NCBI RefSeq assembly: GCF_030209445.1
Contig: NZ_JARVSD010000004.1
Coordinates: 248,001 to 312,000, forward strand
Length of the DNA stretch: 64,000 bases
Source of the DNA: Promicromonospora sp. MEB111
Lineage (GTDB): Bacteria > Actinomycetota > Actinomycetes > Actinomycetales > Cellulomonadaceae
Direction of reading: 5' to 3'
The translations under genes were made by a program, and so were the position numbers. This document shows positions 8,979 through 17,872 of the stretch, one piece after another. Positions within the stretch are counted from its first letter, which is position 1; each line of letters opens with the position of its first letter. The notes beneath the pieces are model-generated. The model searched no databases. It had not been told where the DNA came from and worked only from the letters and a program-made list of their open reading frames with translations.

Positions 8979-10655
8979 ATGAGCACCACGTCTTCCGGCC
9001 GCCCGCCGGGCCGCACCGGGCGTACGCGCCGGGCGGTCCAGGCCGCCGTCGCCGCCCTCGCCACCGTCACCCTCACGGCGGCCTGCGCGGCCGGCGGCCC
9101 GGCGGAGGCCGGCGGGGGGAGCGGCGAACCGCGCGAGGGCGGGGACATCGTCTTCCTCATCGACTCGCTCGGCGACACCTGGATCCCCAACAACAGCTCG
9201 ATCTCCAGCTTCCAGGGGCACGTCTGGGGCCACGTCACCGACAAGCTCGTCTACGTCGACGCGGAGGGCGAGGTCAGCCCCTGGGTCGCCGAGAGCTGGG
9301 AGCAGAACGACGACGCCACGCAGTTCACGCTCCACCTCAAGGACGGCGTGACGTTCTCGGACGGCAGCCCTCTCGACGCGGCCGCCGTCGTCGAGAACCT
9401 CGACACCTGGGCGTTCGGCGCGCCGGACGCGGGGATCAGCCCCGTGGGCCTGTTCCCCAAGACCTACGACCGCGCGGAGGCCGTGGACGAGAGCACCGTC
9501 GAGGTGTACTTCGACGCCCCGACCCTCGGCTTCGTGCCCACCCTGGGCTACCACGGCTCGATCCTGGTCTCGCCCGAGACCCTCGCCCTGCCCGCCGAGG
9601 AGCAGGCAGACCTGTCCAACGACATCGGCTCCGGCCCGTTCGTCGTCGAGTCCTGGAAGGAGGGCGACAGCGTGGTCCTGACCAAGCGCGAGGACTACGA
9701 CTGGGGCCCCGAGGCCGTGGGCCACACCGGCCCGGCCTACCTCGACACCATCACGTACAAGCTGGTCGCGGAGTCCTCGACCCGTACGGGCGCGGTCCAG
9801 TCCGGCCAGGCCGACGTCGCCTACAACGCCACGCCGCAGGAGCTCGACTCGTTCAAGGAGCAGGGTTTCTCGGTCGACGTGCCGCGCTACCTCGGCTTCG
9901 TCAACGGCTACCGCCTCAACACCCGCGTGGCGCCGTTCGACGACACCCTGGTGCGGCAGGCGTTCCAGCACGGCATCGACCGCGACGAGATCCTGTCGAC
10001 CGTCTACACCGAGGACTGGTCCGCCGCCGAGGGTCTGATCCAGAGCAACGTCCCGGAGGCGACGGACCACTCCGACTCCTTCGCCTACGACCCCGAGCTG
10101 GCCGCCTCCCTGCTGGACGAGGCCGGCTGGACCGAGGGCGCCGACGGCGTCCGCACCAAGGACGGCGAACCGCTCGAGCTCACGCTCTACCCCAACCCCT
10201 ACCTGGCCACGTCCAAGGCGATCGACGAGCTCGTGGCCCAGCAGCTCGGCGAGCTCGGCTTCGCCGTCGACATCCAGGCGTACGACGTCGTCACCTTCGG
10301 CGAGCGGGTCTCCGACAACACGTCGCTGTCCAACTACGAGGTCACGCGCAGCTTCATCGACGTCGGCACCGTGGCCAGCATCCTGACCGACGCCGAGAAC
10401 GGCGAGGACTGGTTCGGCCTGGGCCAGAGCGACGAGCGGACCAACGAGCTGCGCGACGCCGTGGCGCAGGCCACCGACCTGGACGAGCGCGCGAAGGCGG
10501 TCGACGAGCTGCAGGAGCACCTCCTGGAGGAGGCCTACTTCGCGCCGGTCACGCAGATCGTCCAGCGCATCTACGTGAGCAACCCCGAGCTGCACGACGT
10601 GACGTACAACGGGGTCGCCTACGCCAGCTACTACACGGCGTGGCTCGAGGACTGA
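8979..10655 (+). CDS. Extracellular solute-binding lipoprotein, oligopeptide type (SBP family 5)
   Basis: A 558-residue exported binding protein. It has an Arg-rich n-region, hydrophobic AAVAALATVTLTAA and a lipobox-like Cys (TLTAAC, about residue 36), followed by a Gly-rich linker. SBP_bac_5 landmarks include FTLHLKDGVTFSDG, LVRQAFQHGIDRDEI and repeated solvent-exposed acidic stretches. It heads the operon SBP-permease-permease-dual ATPase. It shares the segment TGPAYLD plus flanking residues with the binding protein at 428-2062, so the two systems probably import related compounds. GGAG lies before the ATG. Confidence 0.92.
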   Translation: MSTTSSGRPPGRTGRTRRAVQAAVAALATVTLTAACAAGGPAEAGGGSGEPREGGDIVFLIDSLGDTWIPNNSSISSFQGHVWGHVTDKLVYVDAEGEVSPWVAESWEQNDDATQFTLHLKDGVTFSDGSPLDAAAVVENLDTWAFGAPDAGISPVGLFPKTYDRAEAVDESTVEVYFDAPTLGFVPTLGYHGSILVSPETLALPAEEQADLSNDIGSGPFVVESWKEGDSVVLTKREDYDWGPEAVGHTGPAYLDTITYKLVAESSTRTGAVQSGQADVAYNATPQELDSFKEQGFSVDVPRYLGFVNGYRLNTRVAPFDDTLVRQAFQHGIDRDEILSTVYTEDWSAAEGLIQSNVPEATDHSDSFAYDPELAASLLDEAGWTEGADGVRTKDGEPLELTLYPNPYLATSKAIDELVAQQLGELGFAVDIQAYDVVTFGERVSDNTSLSNYEVTRSFIDVGTVASILTDAENGEDWFGLGQSDERTNELRDAVAQATDLDERAKAVDELQEHLLEEAYFAPVTQIVQRIYVSNPELHDVTYNGVAYASYYTAWLED

Positions 10656-10688
10656 CGGGGCTCGGGGACTGACGGGGGGAGACGAGTC

Positions 10689-11717
10689 ATGAACGCGAGC
10701 TACCTGCGGTTCGCCGGCCGCCGCCTGCTCCAGGCGGTCGTGGTGGTGCTGCTGGCGTACGTGTTCACCTTCGTGGTGATCAGCGTGCTGCCCGGCGACC
10801 CGGTGACCAACACCCTGCGCAACCCGGAGAACGGCTTCACCGAGGAGGAGATCGCCCGGATCGTGGCCTACTACGGGCTCGACCAGCCCGTGGTGGTCCA
10901 GCTCTGGCAGTCGCTGTCCCACTTCGTCGTCGGCGACCTCGGCGTCTCGCTGCGGTCCAACCTGCCGGTGACCCGCCTGGTCGCCGAGGTGGTGCCGTCC
11001 ACGCTGGCGCTCGCGGCGTCGGCCCTGGCCGTGGCCCTGGTGCTGGCGTTCGCCGTCGCGTACGGCACGCAGAACCTGCCGCGCAGGTACGGGCAGGGCG
11101 TGCTGCGGGCGCTCCCGTCGCTGTTCCTGTCGGTGCCGGCGTTCGTGGTGGGCCTCCTGCTCATCCAGGTCTTCGCGTTCCAGCTCGGCCTGTTCCGGGT
11201 GATCGAGCCCGACGGCGCGTGGGCCACGTTCTTCGCCGCCGTCGCGCTCGGCATCCCGGTCTCCGCCCAGGTGGCCGAGGTGCTGATCACGGGGCTCGAC
11301 CACGAGTCGCGGCAGGAGTACGCCGCCGTCGCCCGGTCGCGCGGGCTGGGGCAGGCGCGGCTGTTCGCCAAGCACCTGCTCAAGCCGTCGTCCCTGCCGG
11401 TCGTGACGGTGGTCGCCCTCACGGTGGGCGAGCTGCTGGGCGGCGCGCTCATCATCGAGACGATCTTCGGCCGCACCGGCGTCGGCAGCCTGGTGCAGCG
11501 CTCGGTCTCCACGCAGGACCTGCCGGTGCTGCAGGCGGTGGTCTCGCTGGCGGCCGTCGTGTTCGTCGTCGTCAACCTGCTCGCGGACCTCGTCTACCCG
11601 CTGCTCGACCCGCGGGTCCGGCTGGACCGGGCGCCCCGGAAGGCGGCCGGGCAGCCCGGTCCTGAGCAGCCCACGCCCGAGCAGCCCATCCTGGAGAGGC
11701 AGGTGAGCGTCCCATGA
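10689..11717 (+). CDS. ABC transporter permease, DppB/OppB family
   Basis: A 342-residue permease with six predicted membrane segments. It has the standard DppB N-terminus (YLRFAGRRLLQAVVVVLLAYVFTF), the periplasmic segment VLPGDPVTN, and the cytoplasmic EAA loop around EYAAVARSRGLGQARLFAKHLLKP that docks the ATPase. The C-terminus carries a repetitive PEQPTPEQP tail. The ATG follows a GGGGGGAGACGAG tract, and the stop overlaps the next gene by 4 nt (ATGA), showing coupling with the DppC partner. Confidence 0.93.
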   Translation: MNASYLRFAGRRLLQAVVVVLLAYVFTFVVISVLPGDPVTNTLRNPENGFTEEEIARIVAYYGLDQPVVVQLWQSLSHFVVGDLGVSLRSNLPVTRLVAEVVPSTLALAASALAVALVLAFAVAYGTQNLPRRYGQGVLRALPSLFLSVPAFVVGLLLIQVFAFQLGLFRVIEPDGAWATFFAAVALGIPVSAQVAEVLITGLDHESRQEYAAVARSRGLGQARLFAKHLLKPSSLPVVTVVALTVGELLGGALIIETIFGRTGVGSLVQRSVSTQDLPVLQAVVSLAAVVFVVVNLLADLVYPLLDPRVRLDRAPRKAAGQPGPEQPTPEQPILERQVSVP

Positions 11718-12562
11718 CCGCCGCCACCACCGTCGTCGGCTCGTGGCGGACGGCGTCCGCCCGCGCCTGGTCCGGCGCCGTCCCGCCCACCGTGCTGCTC
11801 TCGTTCGCGGTGCTCCTGGTCGTGCTGCTGTGGTCGCTCCTGCCCGGCGTCTTCGCGACCCAGGACCCCGTCAACGGGGTGCCGGCGGACAAGCTCCTGG
11901 GGCCGAGCGCGGCCCACTGGTTCGGCACCGACCACCTCGGCCGCGACCTGTTCGCGCGGGTCGTGCACGGCACGGCGTCCTCGGTCACGAGCGCGCTCGT
12001 CGCCGTCACGATCGGCGTCGTCGTCGGGGGTGCGATCGGCCTGGTCGCCGGGTCCGCCGGCGGCTGGACCGACGTCGTGCTGGCCCGCGTCGTCGACGTG
12101 CTGCTCGCCATCCCGAGCTTCCTGCTCGCCGTGGTCATCGTCAGCTCGCTCGGCTTCGAGACCGTCAACGCGGCCATCGCGACCGGCGTCTCCGCCGTGG
12201 CCGTGTTCGCCCGGGTCATGCGCGCCGAGGTGATCAAGACCCGCCGTGCCGTGTTCGTCGAGGCGTCCGTGCTGCAGGGCGGCTCGCGCGCGCACGTGCT
12301 CCTGCGGCACGTGCTGCCCAACGCCTCGCGGTCGCTGCTGGCGCTCGCGGTGCTCCAGTTCGGGCTGTCGATCCTGGTGATCGCCGGCCTCGCGTTCCTC
12401 GGCTATGGCGACCCGCCCCCGGCGTCCGACTGGGGCCTGCTCGTCTCGTCGGGCAAGGACTACCCGACGGCGCCGTGGCTCGTGTACGCGCCCGCGCTGG
12501 TCGTGGTGGCCACGGTGCTGTCCGTGAACCGGATCAGCCGCTGGCTGCGGCGGACCGCCTGA
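11714..12562 (+). CDS. ABC transporter permease, DppC/OppC family
   Basis: A 282-residue partner permease. The extracellular DppC motif around HWFGTDHLGRDLFARVVHG is intact, and the EAA loop reads EASVLQGGSRAHVLLRHVLPNASR. The late GLAFLGYGDPPPASDWGLLVS motif is diagnostic of the OppC group. Translation begins in the 4-nt overlap with the upstream permease. With the SBP and dual ATPase it forms a complete importer. Confidence 0.93.
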   Translation: MTAATTVVGSWRTASARAWSGAVPPTVLLSFAVLLVVLLWSLLPGVFATQDPVNGVPADKLLGPSAAHWFGTDHLGRDLFARVVHGTASSVTSALVAVTIGVVVGGAIGLVAGSAGGWTDVVLARVVDVLLAIPSFLLAVVIVSSLGFETVNAAIATGVSAVAVFARVMRAEVIKTRRAVFVEASVLQGGSRAHVLLRHVLPNASRSLLALAVLQFGLSILVIAGLAFLGYGDPPPASDWGLLVSSGKDYPTAPWLVYAPALVVVATVLSVNRISRWLRRTA

Positions 12563-12624
12563 CCCGACCTGCCCTGATTGCCCCGCCCGTTTGTCCAGAC
12601 CCGATCCCATCGAGGGAGCACGCC

Positions 12625-14292
12625 ATGACCGTGACCGCCGCCGCGCCCGCCGGCGTCGCCGCCGCCCCCGCCTCGTCCGCGCTGCTGCGCGTCGAGGGCC
12701 TGACGGTCGCCTACGGCCGCACCCATGTCGTCTCCGACGTCTCCTTCACGCTGGGGCGGGGCGAGAGCCTCGCGCTGATCGGGGAGTCCGGGTCCGGCAA
12801 GTCCACCATCGCCCGTTCGCTGCTACGCCTCCTGCCCGACGCCGGCGCGGCTCACGGCCGGGTCGAGTTCGAGGGGCGCGACGTCCTCTCCTTGCCCGAA
12901 CGGCAGTTTCGCCCGCTGCGCGGGCGGTCCCTGGGGTTCGTGCCCCAGGACCCGGGCAGCTCGCTGAACGCCGTGCGCACCATCGGCGCCCAGGCGCAGG
13001 AGGCCGCCGCGCTGACGGGCGAGCGGGACGCCGGCACGCGACGCCGGCTGATCCTCGACACGTTCGCGCAGGTGGGCCTCGACGACCCGGGGCGCGTCTA
13101 CGACTCGTACCCGCACCAGCTCTCGGGCGGCATGCTGCAGCGCGTGCTCATCGGGCTCGCGGTGCTGCCGCGGCCGGCGCTGCTGGTCGCCGACGAGCCG
13201 ACGTCCGCCCTCGACGTGACCATCCAGAAGCGGATCCTCGACCTGCTGTCCGAGCTGCGGGCCGACCTCGGCATCAGCCTCCTGCTCATCACGCACGACC
13301 TGGCGATCGCCGCCGAGCGCGCCGACTCGCTCGTGGTCCTGCGCGACGGCGTGGTCCAGGAGGCGGGGCCGACGGCGCAGGTGTTCGCCGCGCCCCGCTC
13401 CGCCTATGCGCGCGAGCTGCAGGCCGACGTCCCGGCCCTCAACCCGGACCGGTACCGGGCGCTGCGGGAGACCCGGGCCGGCTCCGCCGGTGACCCGGGC
13501 TCCGCCGAGGCGACCGAGGCCGCGCCCAGGATCGAGCTGCGCGGCGTGACCAAGGCGTTCACCGTCGAGGGTCGCCGGCTCACGGCGTTGGACGACGTCT
13601 CCTTCGCCGTCCGGCACGGCACCACGCACGCGCTGGTGGGGGAGTCGGGCTCGGGCAAGACCACGGCGGTACGGCTCCTGCTCGGCCTCGACCAGGCCGA
13701 CGACGGCGAGATCCTCGTCGCGGGCGAGCCCGTCCACGGCCGCTCGGCCGCCGGGCTGCGGGCCGTACGCCGGCACCTCCAGCTCGTCTACCAGAACCCG
13801 TTCACGTCGCTCGACCCGACGTGGCGCGTCGAACGGCTGGTGCGCGAGCCGCTGGACCGGTTCGGTATCGGCGACCGGGCCGAGCGCACCGTCCGGGTGC
13901 GGGAGGCGCTCGCCGCCGTCGGGCTGGCCGAGGAGCTGCTGGCGCGGCGTCCCGGCGCGCTGTCGGGCGGGCAGCGGCAGCGCGTGGCGATCGCCCGCGC
14001 GCTCGTGCTGCGCCCCGACGTGCTGGTGCTCGACGAGCCGACGTCGGCCCTCGACGTGACCGTGCAGGCCGACCTCGTCGAGGTGCTCGTGCGCCTCCAG
14101 GCCGAGCTCGGCCTGACCTACGTCTTCGTCTCGCACGACCTGGCCCTGGTCCGCCAGCTCGCGGACACGGTCACGGTGCTGCACCGCGGCCGGGTCGTGG
14201 AGGGGGGCGAGGTCGAGAAGATCTTCGCGACCCCGGCCGCCCCCTACACCCGCCGCCTCCTGGACTCGATCCCGCACCCGTCGGGTGGGTGA
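12625..14292 (+). CDS. Dual ATP-binding protein of peptide ABC transporter (DppD-DppF fusion)
   Basis: A 555-residue protein with two complete ABC modules in tandem. Module 1 has Walker A GESGSGKST, signature LSGGM and Walker B LLVADEPTSALDVT. Module 2 has GESGSGKTT, LSGGQ and VLVLDEPTSALDVT, and both keep the switch His (ITHDLA, VSHDLA). Fusing the two ATPases of an oligopeptide importer in one chain is common in actinobacteria. The ATG at 12625 is chosen because GAGGGAG precedes it; a 62-nt gap separates it from the permease gene. No oligopeptide-binding C-terminal Cys cluster was seen. Confidence 0.92.
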   Translation: MTVTAAAPAGVAAAPASSALLRVEGLTVAYGRTHVVSDVSFTLGRGESLALIGESGSGKSTIARSLLRLLPDAGAAHGRVEFEGRDVLSLPERQFRPLRGRSLGFVPQDPGSSLNAVRTIGAQAQEAAALTGERDAGTRRRLILDTFAQVGLDDPGRVYDSYPHQLSGGMLQRVLIGLAVLPRPALLVADEPTSALDVTIQKRILDLLSELRADLGISLLLITHDLAIAAERADSLVVLRDGVVQEAGPTAQVFAAPRSAYARELQADVPALNPDRYRALRETRAGSAGDPGSAEATEAAPRIELRGVTKAFTVEGRRLTALDDVSFAVRHGTTHALVGESGSGKTTAVRLLLGLDQADDGEILVAGEPVHGRSAAGLRAVRRHLQLVYQNPFTSLDPTWRVERLVREPLDRFGIGDRAERTVRVREALAAVGLAEELLARRPGALSGGQRQRVAIARALVLRPDVLVLDEPTSALDVTVQADLVEVLVRLQAELGLTYVFVSHDLALVRQLADTVTVLHRGRVVEGGEVEKIFATPAAPYTRRLLDSIPHPSGG

Positions 14293-14314
14293 CGCGGGCG
14301 ATCACCCTGGAGGC

Positions 14315-15289
14315 TCAGGAGTTCACCACCTCGGCGACGTGCGAGAACCAGGACTCCCGTCCGCCGCCGGCGTGGCCCACCGAGTTGAAGTACTCCCAGC
14401 CGAAGACGCCGCCGAAGTCGGGGTGGCGGTCCACCAGGGTGCCGACCGTGGCGTCGAACGTGGGCGGGTCCACGTACCCGCTGCAGTTGCCGGGGTTGGT
14501 CACGGTGCCCGCCACGACGCGGCCCGGCGTGAAGCCGTTGGCGAGGATCTGGTCGTAGACCGTGGTCGTACGCAGGTCGCCCCAGCCGCAGTAGAACTGG
14601 GTGTTGTACCAGTCGATCCGGTCGCCGGCCTGCCGCTCCAGCTCCGCGTAGGAGAAACCGCCGGAGAAGCTCGTTCGGCCCGCCATGTCGGTGGCGACCG
14701 GCGTCAGGGTGACCACGAAGTCCGGGCCGAAGTCGGCTCGCAGCGCGTCGACCAGGTGGACCGTGTCCGCCAGCGAGAACGTCTCCTCGATGTCGAGGTC
14801 CACGCCGTCGAGGTCGTAGGCGCGCAGGAAGTCGCGCAGGACCGGGTAGAACCGGTCGAAGTCCTCCCGCAGGTAGCGGTAGGTGCCGGGCGCGGCGCCG
14901 CCGAGGAACGCGCTGACCGTGACCCCCTGGTCCTGCATCGTCGCCAGGTCGTCCCACATGACGCCGAGCTCGGCGTGGTCGGCCGGGATGTCGTTGACCG
15001 TGAGGGACGCGTCGGCGTTCAGGTGGATCGCGCCCACGTTGACGTCCGTGACCGAGCCGAGCAGCGGCTTGGGGTCCACGTAGCGGCGCACCCCGTCCGA
15101 GCCGGTCTCGTAGATCGTCTGGTAGAAGGCGATGACCCGGTGGTCGGCGGCCTGTGCGGCCGCCGGTTCCCGCGCTGGTTCCTGCGCCGGTTCCTGCTCC
15201 AGGGCGGTGGCCGCGGGGCCCGCCGCGGCGGTCAGCGCCAGCAGGCCGGCCGTCAGTGCGGCGCCGAGTCGGACGAGCGATCGGGACAT
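14315..15289 (-). CDS. Secreted GH18 family glycosidase (chitinase / endo-beta-N-acetylglucosaminidase-like)
   Basis: A 324-residue secreted protein. A signal peptide (LGAALTAGLLALTAAAGPAATA) is followed by an EPAQEPAREPAA linker and one GH18 barrel. The catalytic DxxDxDxE motif reads DGVDLDIEE with the acid Glu168, and substrate-stacking residues (FYQTIY, WYNTQFYCGWG, GWEYFNSVG) are in place, so it should be active. The short barrel with no chitin-binding module resembles endoglycosidase-type GH18 enzymes that release N-glycans as much as true chitinases; I cannot decide. It converges on the transporter operon with only 22 nt between stop codons. Confidence 0.82.
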   Translation of the reverse strand: MSRSLVRLGAALTAGLLALTAAAGPAATALEQEPAQEPAREPAAAQAADHRVIAFYQTIYETGSDGVRRYVDPKPLLGSVTDVNVGAIHLNADASLTVNDIPADHAELGVMWDDLATMQDQGVTVSAFLGGAAPGTYRYLREDFDRFYPVLRDFLRAYDLDGVDLDIEETFSLADTVHLVDALRADFGPDFVVTLTPVATDMAGRTSFSGGFSYAELERQAGDRIDWYNTQFYCGWGDLRTTTVYDQILANGFTPGRVVAGTVTNPGNCSGYVDPPTFDATVGTLVDRHPDFGGVFGWEYFNSVGHAGGGRESWFSHVAEVVNS

Positions 15290-15464
15290 CGGTGACTCCC
15301 TTTCTCCGGGCGGTCTCGTGCGGTGCTCCGCCGAAGCGCTCCGGGCACCCCTGGGACCGTAGGCGGCGCCTCCGCCGTCGGACAAGGAGGGCGGCCCGAC
15401 CATGGGGATATCCCTCATGCCGGGCCGGGCCGGGCCGGGGACGGGGGTCGGGCCGGGGACGGCG

Positions 15465-15497
15465 GAGGCCGGACTCCCCGGCGGGGAGCCCGGCCTC
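15465..15497 (-). terminator. Hairpin terminator of catalase operon
   Basis: A 14-bp stem with one A-C mismatch and a 3-nt loop (15465-15479 with 15483-15497) lies 20 nt past the catalase stop. The rest of the 15290-15516 gap holds the GH18 promoter side and a CGGGC-rich tandem stretch near 15420-15440. Confidence 0.75.
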
Positions 15498-15516
15498 GGC
15501 GTCGTGCGGGGGAGCG

Positions 15517-16965
15517 TCAGGCGGCGACGGCGGCGCGCAGCTTGGCGCCGAGCTCCTCGTCCACGTTCGTCCAGTACTGGAAGAAGCGCTCGCGGATCTC
15601 GTCGACGGTGATCGACTGGCCCTGGCCGGTCAGGGTCTCCAGCAGACGGGCCTTGGCGCCGTCGTCGTAGACCTCGCGGTAGAGCGTGCCCGGCTGGACG
15701 AAGTCGCCGTCCTCGCTGTGCAGCGTGGCGGCCGTGCGTACCAGCTCGCCGTCCGACTCCCAGGCGCCGTCGTGCCCGCGGGCCGGGTCGGCGACGGGGC
15801 CGCCGAACGAGTTCGGCGCGTAGTTGGGCGTGCCCACCTCGTTGAAGTGGTGCCGCTGCGAGCCGTCCTGCGAGTAGTTGTGCACCGGCGCGGCGTGCGG
15901 CTGGTTCACCGGCACCGACTGGTAGTTGGTGCCCACGCGGTAGCGCTGCGCGTCCGGGTAGGAGAACACGCGGGCCATCAGCATCTTGTCGGGCGAGATG
16001 TCCGTGCCCGGGACCTGGTTGGCCGGGGACAGCGCGATCTGCTCGATCTCCGCGAAGTGGTTCTTCGGGTTGCGGTTCAGCGTGAAGTGGCCGAAGTGGA
16101 TCAGCGGGTAGTCCGCGTGCGGCCAGACCTTGGTCAGGTCGAACGGGTTGAACCGGTACGTCTTCGCGTCCTCGTACGGCATGACCTGGACCTTGATGTC
16201 CCAGACCGGGTTGTCGCCGCGCTCGATCGCCTCGTACAGGTCGCGGCGGTAGTAGTCGGCGTCCGCACCGGCGATCTTCTCGCCCTCCTCACCGCTCAGG
16301 AACTTGACGCCCTGGCGGGAGATGAAGTGGTACTTGACCCAGAACTTCTCGCCCGCGGCGTTGGTCCACAGGTAGGTGTGCGAGCCGTAGCCGTTCAGCT
16401 CGCGCCACGAGGCCGGCAGGCCGCGGTCGCCCATGAGGTAGGTGACCTGGTGGGCCGACTCCGGCGACAGGGTCCAGAAGTCCCACTGCATGTCGGCGTC
16501 GCGCAGCCCCGACCAGGGCAGGCGCTTCTGCGAGTGGATGAAGTCCGGGAACTTGATCGCGTCGCGGATGAAGAACACCGGCGTGTTGTTGCCGACGATG
16601 TCGAGGTTGCCCTCGGTCGTGTAGAAGCGCAGCGCGAAGCCGCGCACGTCGCGCCAGGTGTCGGGGGAGCCCATCTCGCCGGCGACGGACGAGAAGCGCA
16701 GGGCAACCTCGCCCTTCGCACCCGGCTGGAAGGCCGCCGCACGCGTGTACTGCGACACGTCACCGGTGATCTCCCACTCACCGAAGGCGCCGCCGCCCTT
16801 GGCGTGCACGATCCGCTCCGGGATGCGCTCGCGGTTGAACTGGGCGAGCTTCTCGACCAGGTAGCGGTCGTGGAGGACCGTGGCGCCGTCGGCGCCGACG
16901 GTCAACGAGTGCGCGTCACTGGCGACCGGGGTACCGGTCTGCGTGGTGGTGTAGGGAGTGGTCAT
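15517..16965 (-). CDS. katA: Monofunctional haem catalase
   Basis: A 482-residue clade-3-sized catalase that dismutates hydrogen peroxide in the cytoplasm. The distal haem pocket is intact: His54 in [15 protein letters not shown] and Asn in [14 protein letters not shown] (about 126-127). The proximal ligand is Tyr336 in [14 protein letters not shown]. Residues around [17 protein letters not shown], in the NADPH-binding part, are also typical. It lies 74 nt downstream of a Fur-family repressor gene on the same strand, the arrangement known from Streptomyces catR-catA and mycobacterial furA-katG, so peroxide induction through that repressor is expected. Confidence 0.95.
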   Translation of the reverse strand: MTTPYTTTQTGTPVASDAHSLTVGADGATVLHDRYLVEKLAQFNRERIPERIVHAKGGGAFGEWEITGDVSQYTRAAAFQPGAKGEVALRFSSVAGEMGSPDTWRDVRGFALRFYTTEGNLDIVGNNTPVFFIRDAIKFPDFIHSQKRLPWSGLRDADMQWDFWTLSPESAHQVTYLMGDRGLPASWRELNGYGSHTYLWTNAAGEKFWVKYHFISRQGVKFLSGEEGEKIAGADADYYRRDLYEAIERGDNPVWDIKVQVMPYEDAKTYRFNPFDLTKVWPHADYPLIHFGHFTLNRNPKNHFAEIEQIALSPANQVPGTDISPDKMLMARVFSYPDAQRYRVGTNYQSVPVNQPHAAPVHNYSQDGSQRHHFNEVGTPNYAPNSFGGPVADPARGHDGAWESDGELVRTAATLHSEDGDFVQPGTLYREVYDDGAKARLLETLTGQGQSITVDEIRERFFQYWTNVDEELGAKLRAAVAA

Positions 16966-17039
16966 TCAGACGTGCCTTCCTCTGCTGCTGCTAGCGGGGG
17001 TTCTTGCGGGGTTCCAGCGGGGCTGGAAGGTCTGTGCGG

Positions 17040-17504
17040 TCAGGGTTGCGTGGCGGGATCCGCGCCGGGTGCCTTGCCGCGGCAGTCGGGACACAGGCCC
17101 CAGTACGTCACCTCGGCGGTCTCGACCACGAACCCGTGGTCGTCGCTCGGGGTGAGGCAGGGCGCGTGGCCCACCGTGCAGTCCACGTCGCCGATGGCGC
17201 CGCAGGAGCGGCAGACGATGTGGTGGTGGTTGTCGCCGGTGCGCCGCTCGTAGCGGGCGGGGTGCCCGGCGGGCTCGATACGGCGCAGGAGGCCCGCGTC
17301 GGTCAGCGCGTGCAGGACGTCGTAGACCGCCTGCACGGACACGGTGCCGAGCTCCGAGCGGACCGAGCCCAGGACGGCGTCGGTCGTGGCGTGCTGGTTC
17401 TCGCCCACGGCGCGCAACGCGGCCACGCGGGCGGCGGTCACGCGCAGGCCGGCGCCGCGGAGGAGCTCCTCGGGCGAGGCGGCGGCGGGGGCGATGGACG
17501 TCAT
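17040..17504 (-). CDS. Fur-family peroxide/metal-responsive repressor (CatR/FurA-like)
   Basis: A 154-residue Fur protein: winged helix (LRVTAARVAALRAV...TVSVQAVYDVLHALTDAGLLRRI), the DNHHHIVCRSCG metal loop, and the CxxC pairs CRSC and CPDC that hold structural zinc. It is upstream of and co-directional with katA, so it most likely represses the catalase operon and is inactivated by peroxide oxidation at its regulatory metal site. The ATG at 17504 is 7 nt after a TAGGCT -10 (17517-17512), indicating a leaderless transcript. A perfect operator overlaps the -35 position, so it autoregulates. Confidence 0.9.
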   Translation of the reverse strand: MTSIAPAAASPEELLRGAGLRVTAARVAALRAVGENQHATTDAVLGSVRSELGTVSVQAVYDVLHALTDAGLLRRIEPAGHPARYERRTGDNHHHIVCRSCGAIGDVDCTVGHAPCLTPSDDHGFVVETAEVTYWGLCPDCRGKAPGADPATQP

Positions 17505-17524
17505 GACCAGCAGCCTAGGCCCTA

Positions 17525-17543
17525 AACTGGAATCATTCCAGTT
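17525..17543. promoter_or_regulatory. Fur-type operator, perfect 9-1-9 palindrome
   Basis: AACTGGAATCATTCCAGTT is a perfect inverted repeat of two 9-mers around one C. It lies 7 nt upstream of the TAGGCT -10 of the fur-katA unit and covers the -35 position, where a repressor would block RNA polymerase. Fur, PerR and CatR boxes of this size and symmetry are well known. Confidence 0.88.
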
Positions 17544-17629
17544 GAGTGGGGCAACAGCTTTCGCCCGGCGAAAACGGGGAGCGGCCGACCTCACACCCCG
17601 CCACGTGGCGGGTGCTCTCCTCCTCCTGG

Positions 17630-17872
17630 TATCGTTGAGGGAAGACCGACCCGGTGTGAGCCGGGTGCGCAAAGTGGATTCCATCCCACCCGAGTCACGA
17701 CGGTGCACCGCAAGGTGCCGACAGAGTCCGGGTCCTTGGTCGGACACGAAGGGCCGGCGGTGCTGCTGCCGGGCCAGCGTGTCCTTTCCTCGTGATGGCC
17801 TCCACCTGTGTTCAGGGCGGGGGCCATTTCCCGTTCCTGGTGGTCCATCAACGACTTCTTAGGAGCATCACC
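17630..17872 (+). promoter_or_regulatory. infC promoter and structured 5' leader with attenuator-like hairpin
   Basis: A TATCGT -10 (17630-17635) starts a leader of about 230 nt. It contains two strong hairpins: GGACACG (17742-17748) pairs with CGTGTCC (17778-17784) around an inner GGCCGGC stem, and ATGGCCTCC (17795-17803) pairs with 17819-17827, enclosing a further CCTG/CAGG helix and followed by TTT. The second ends 45 nt before the start codon and could act as an attenuator. Leaders of this operon are autoregulated by L20 or IF3 in other bacteria; the mechanism here is inference. Confidence 0.6.
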
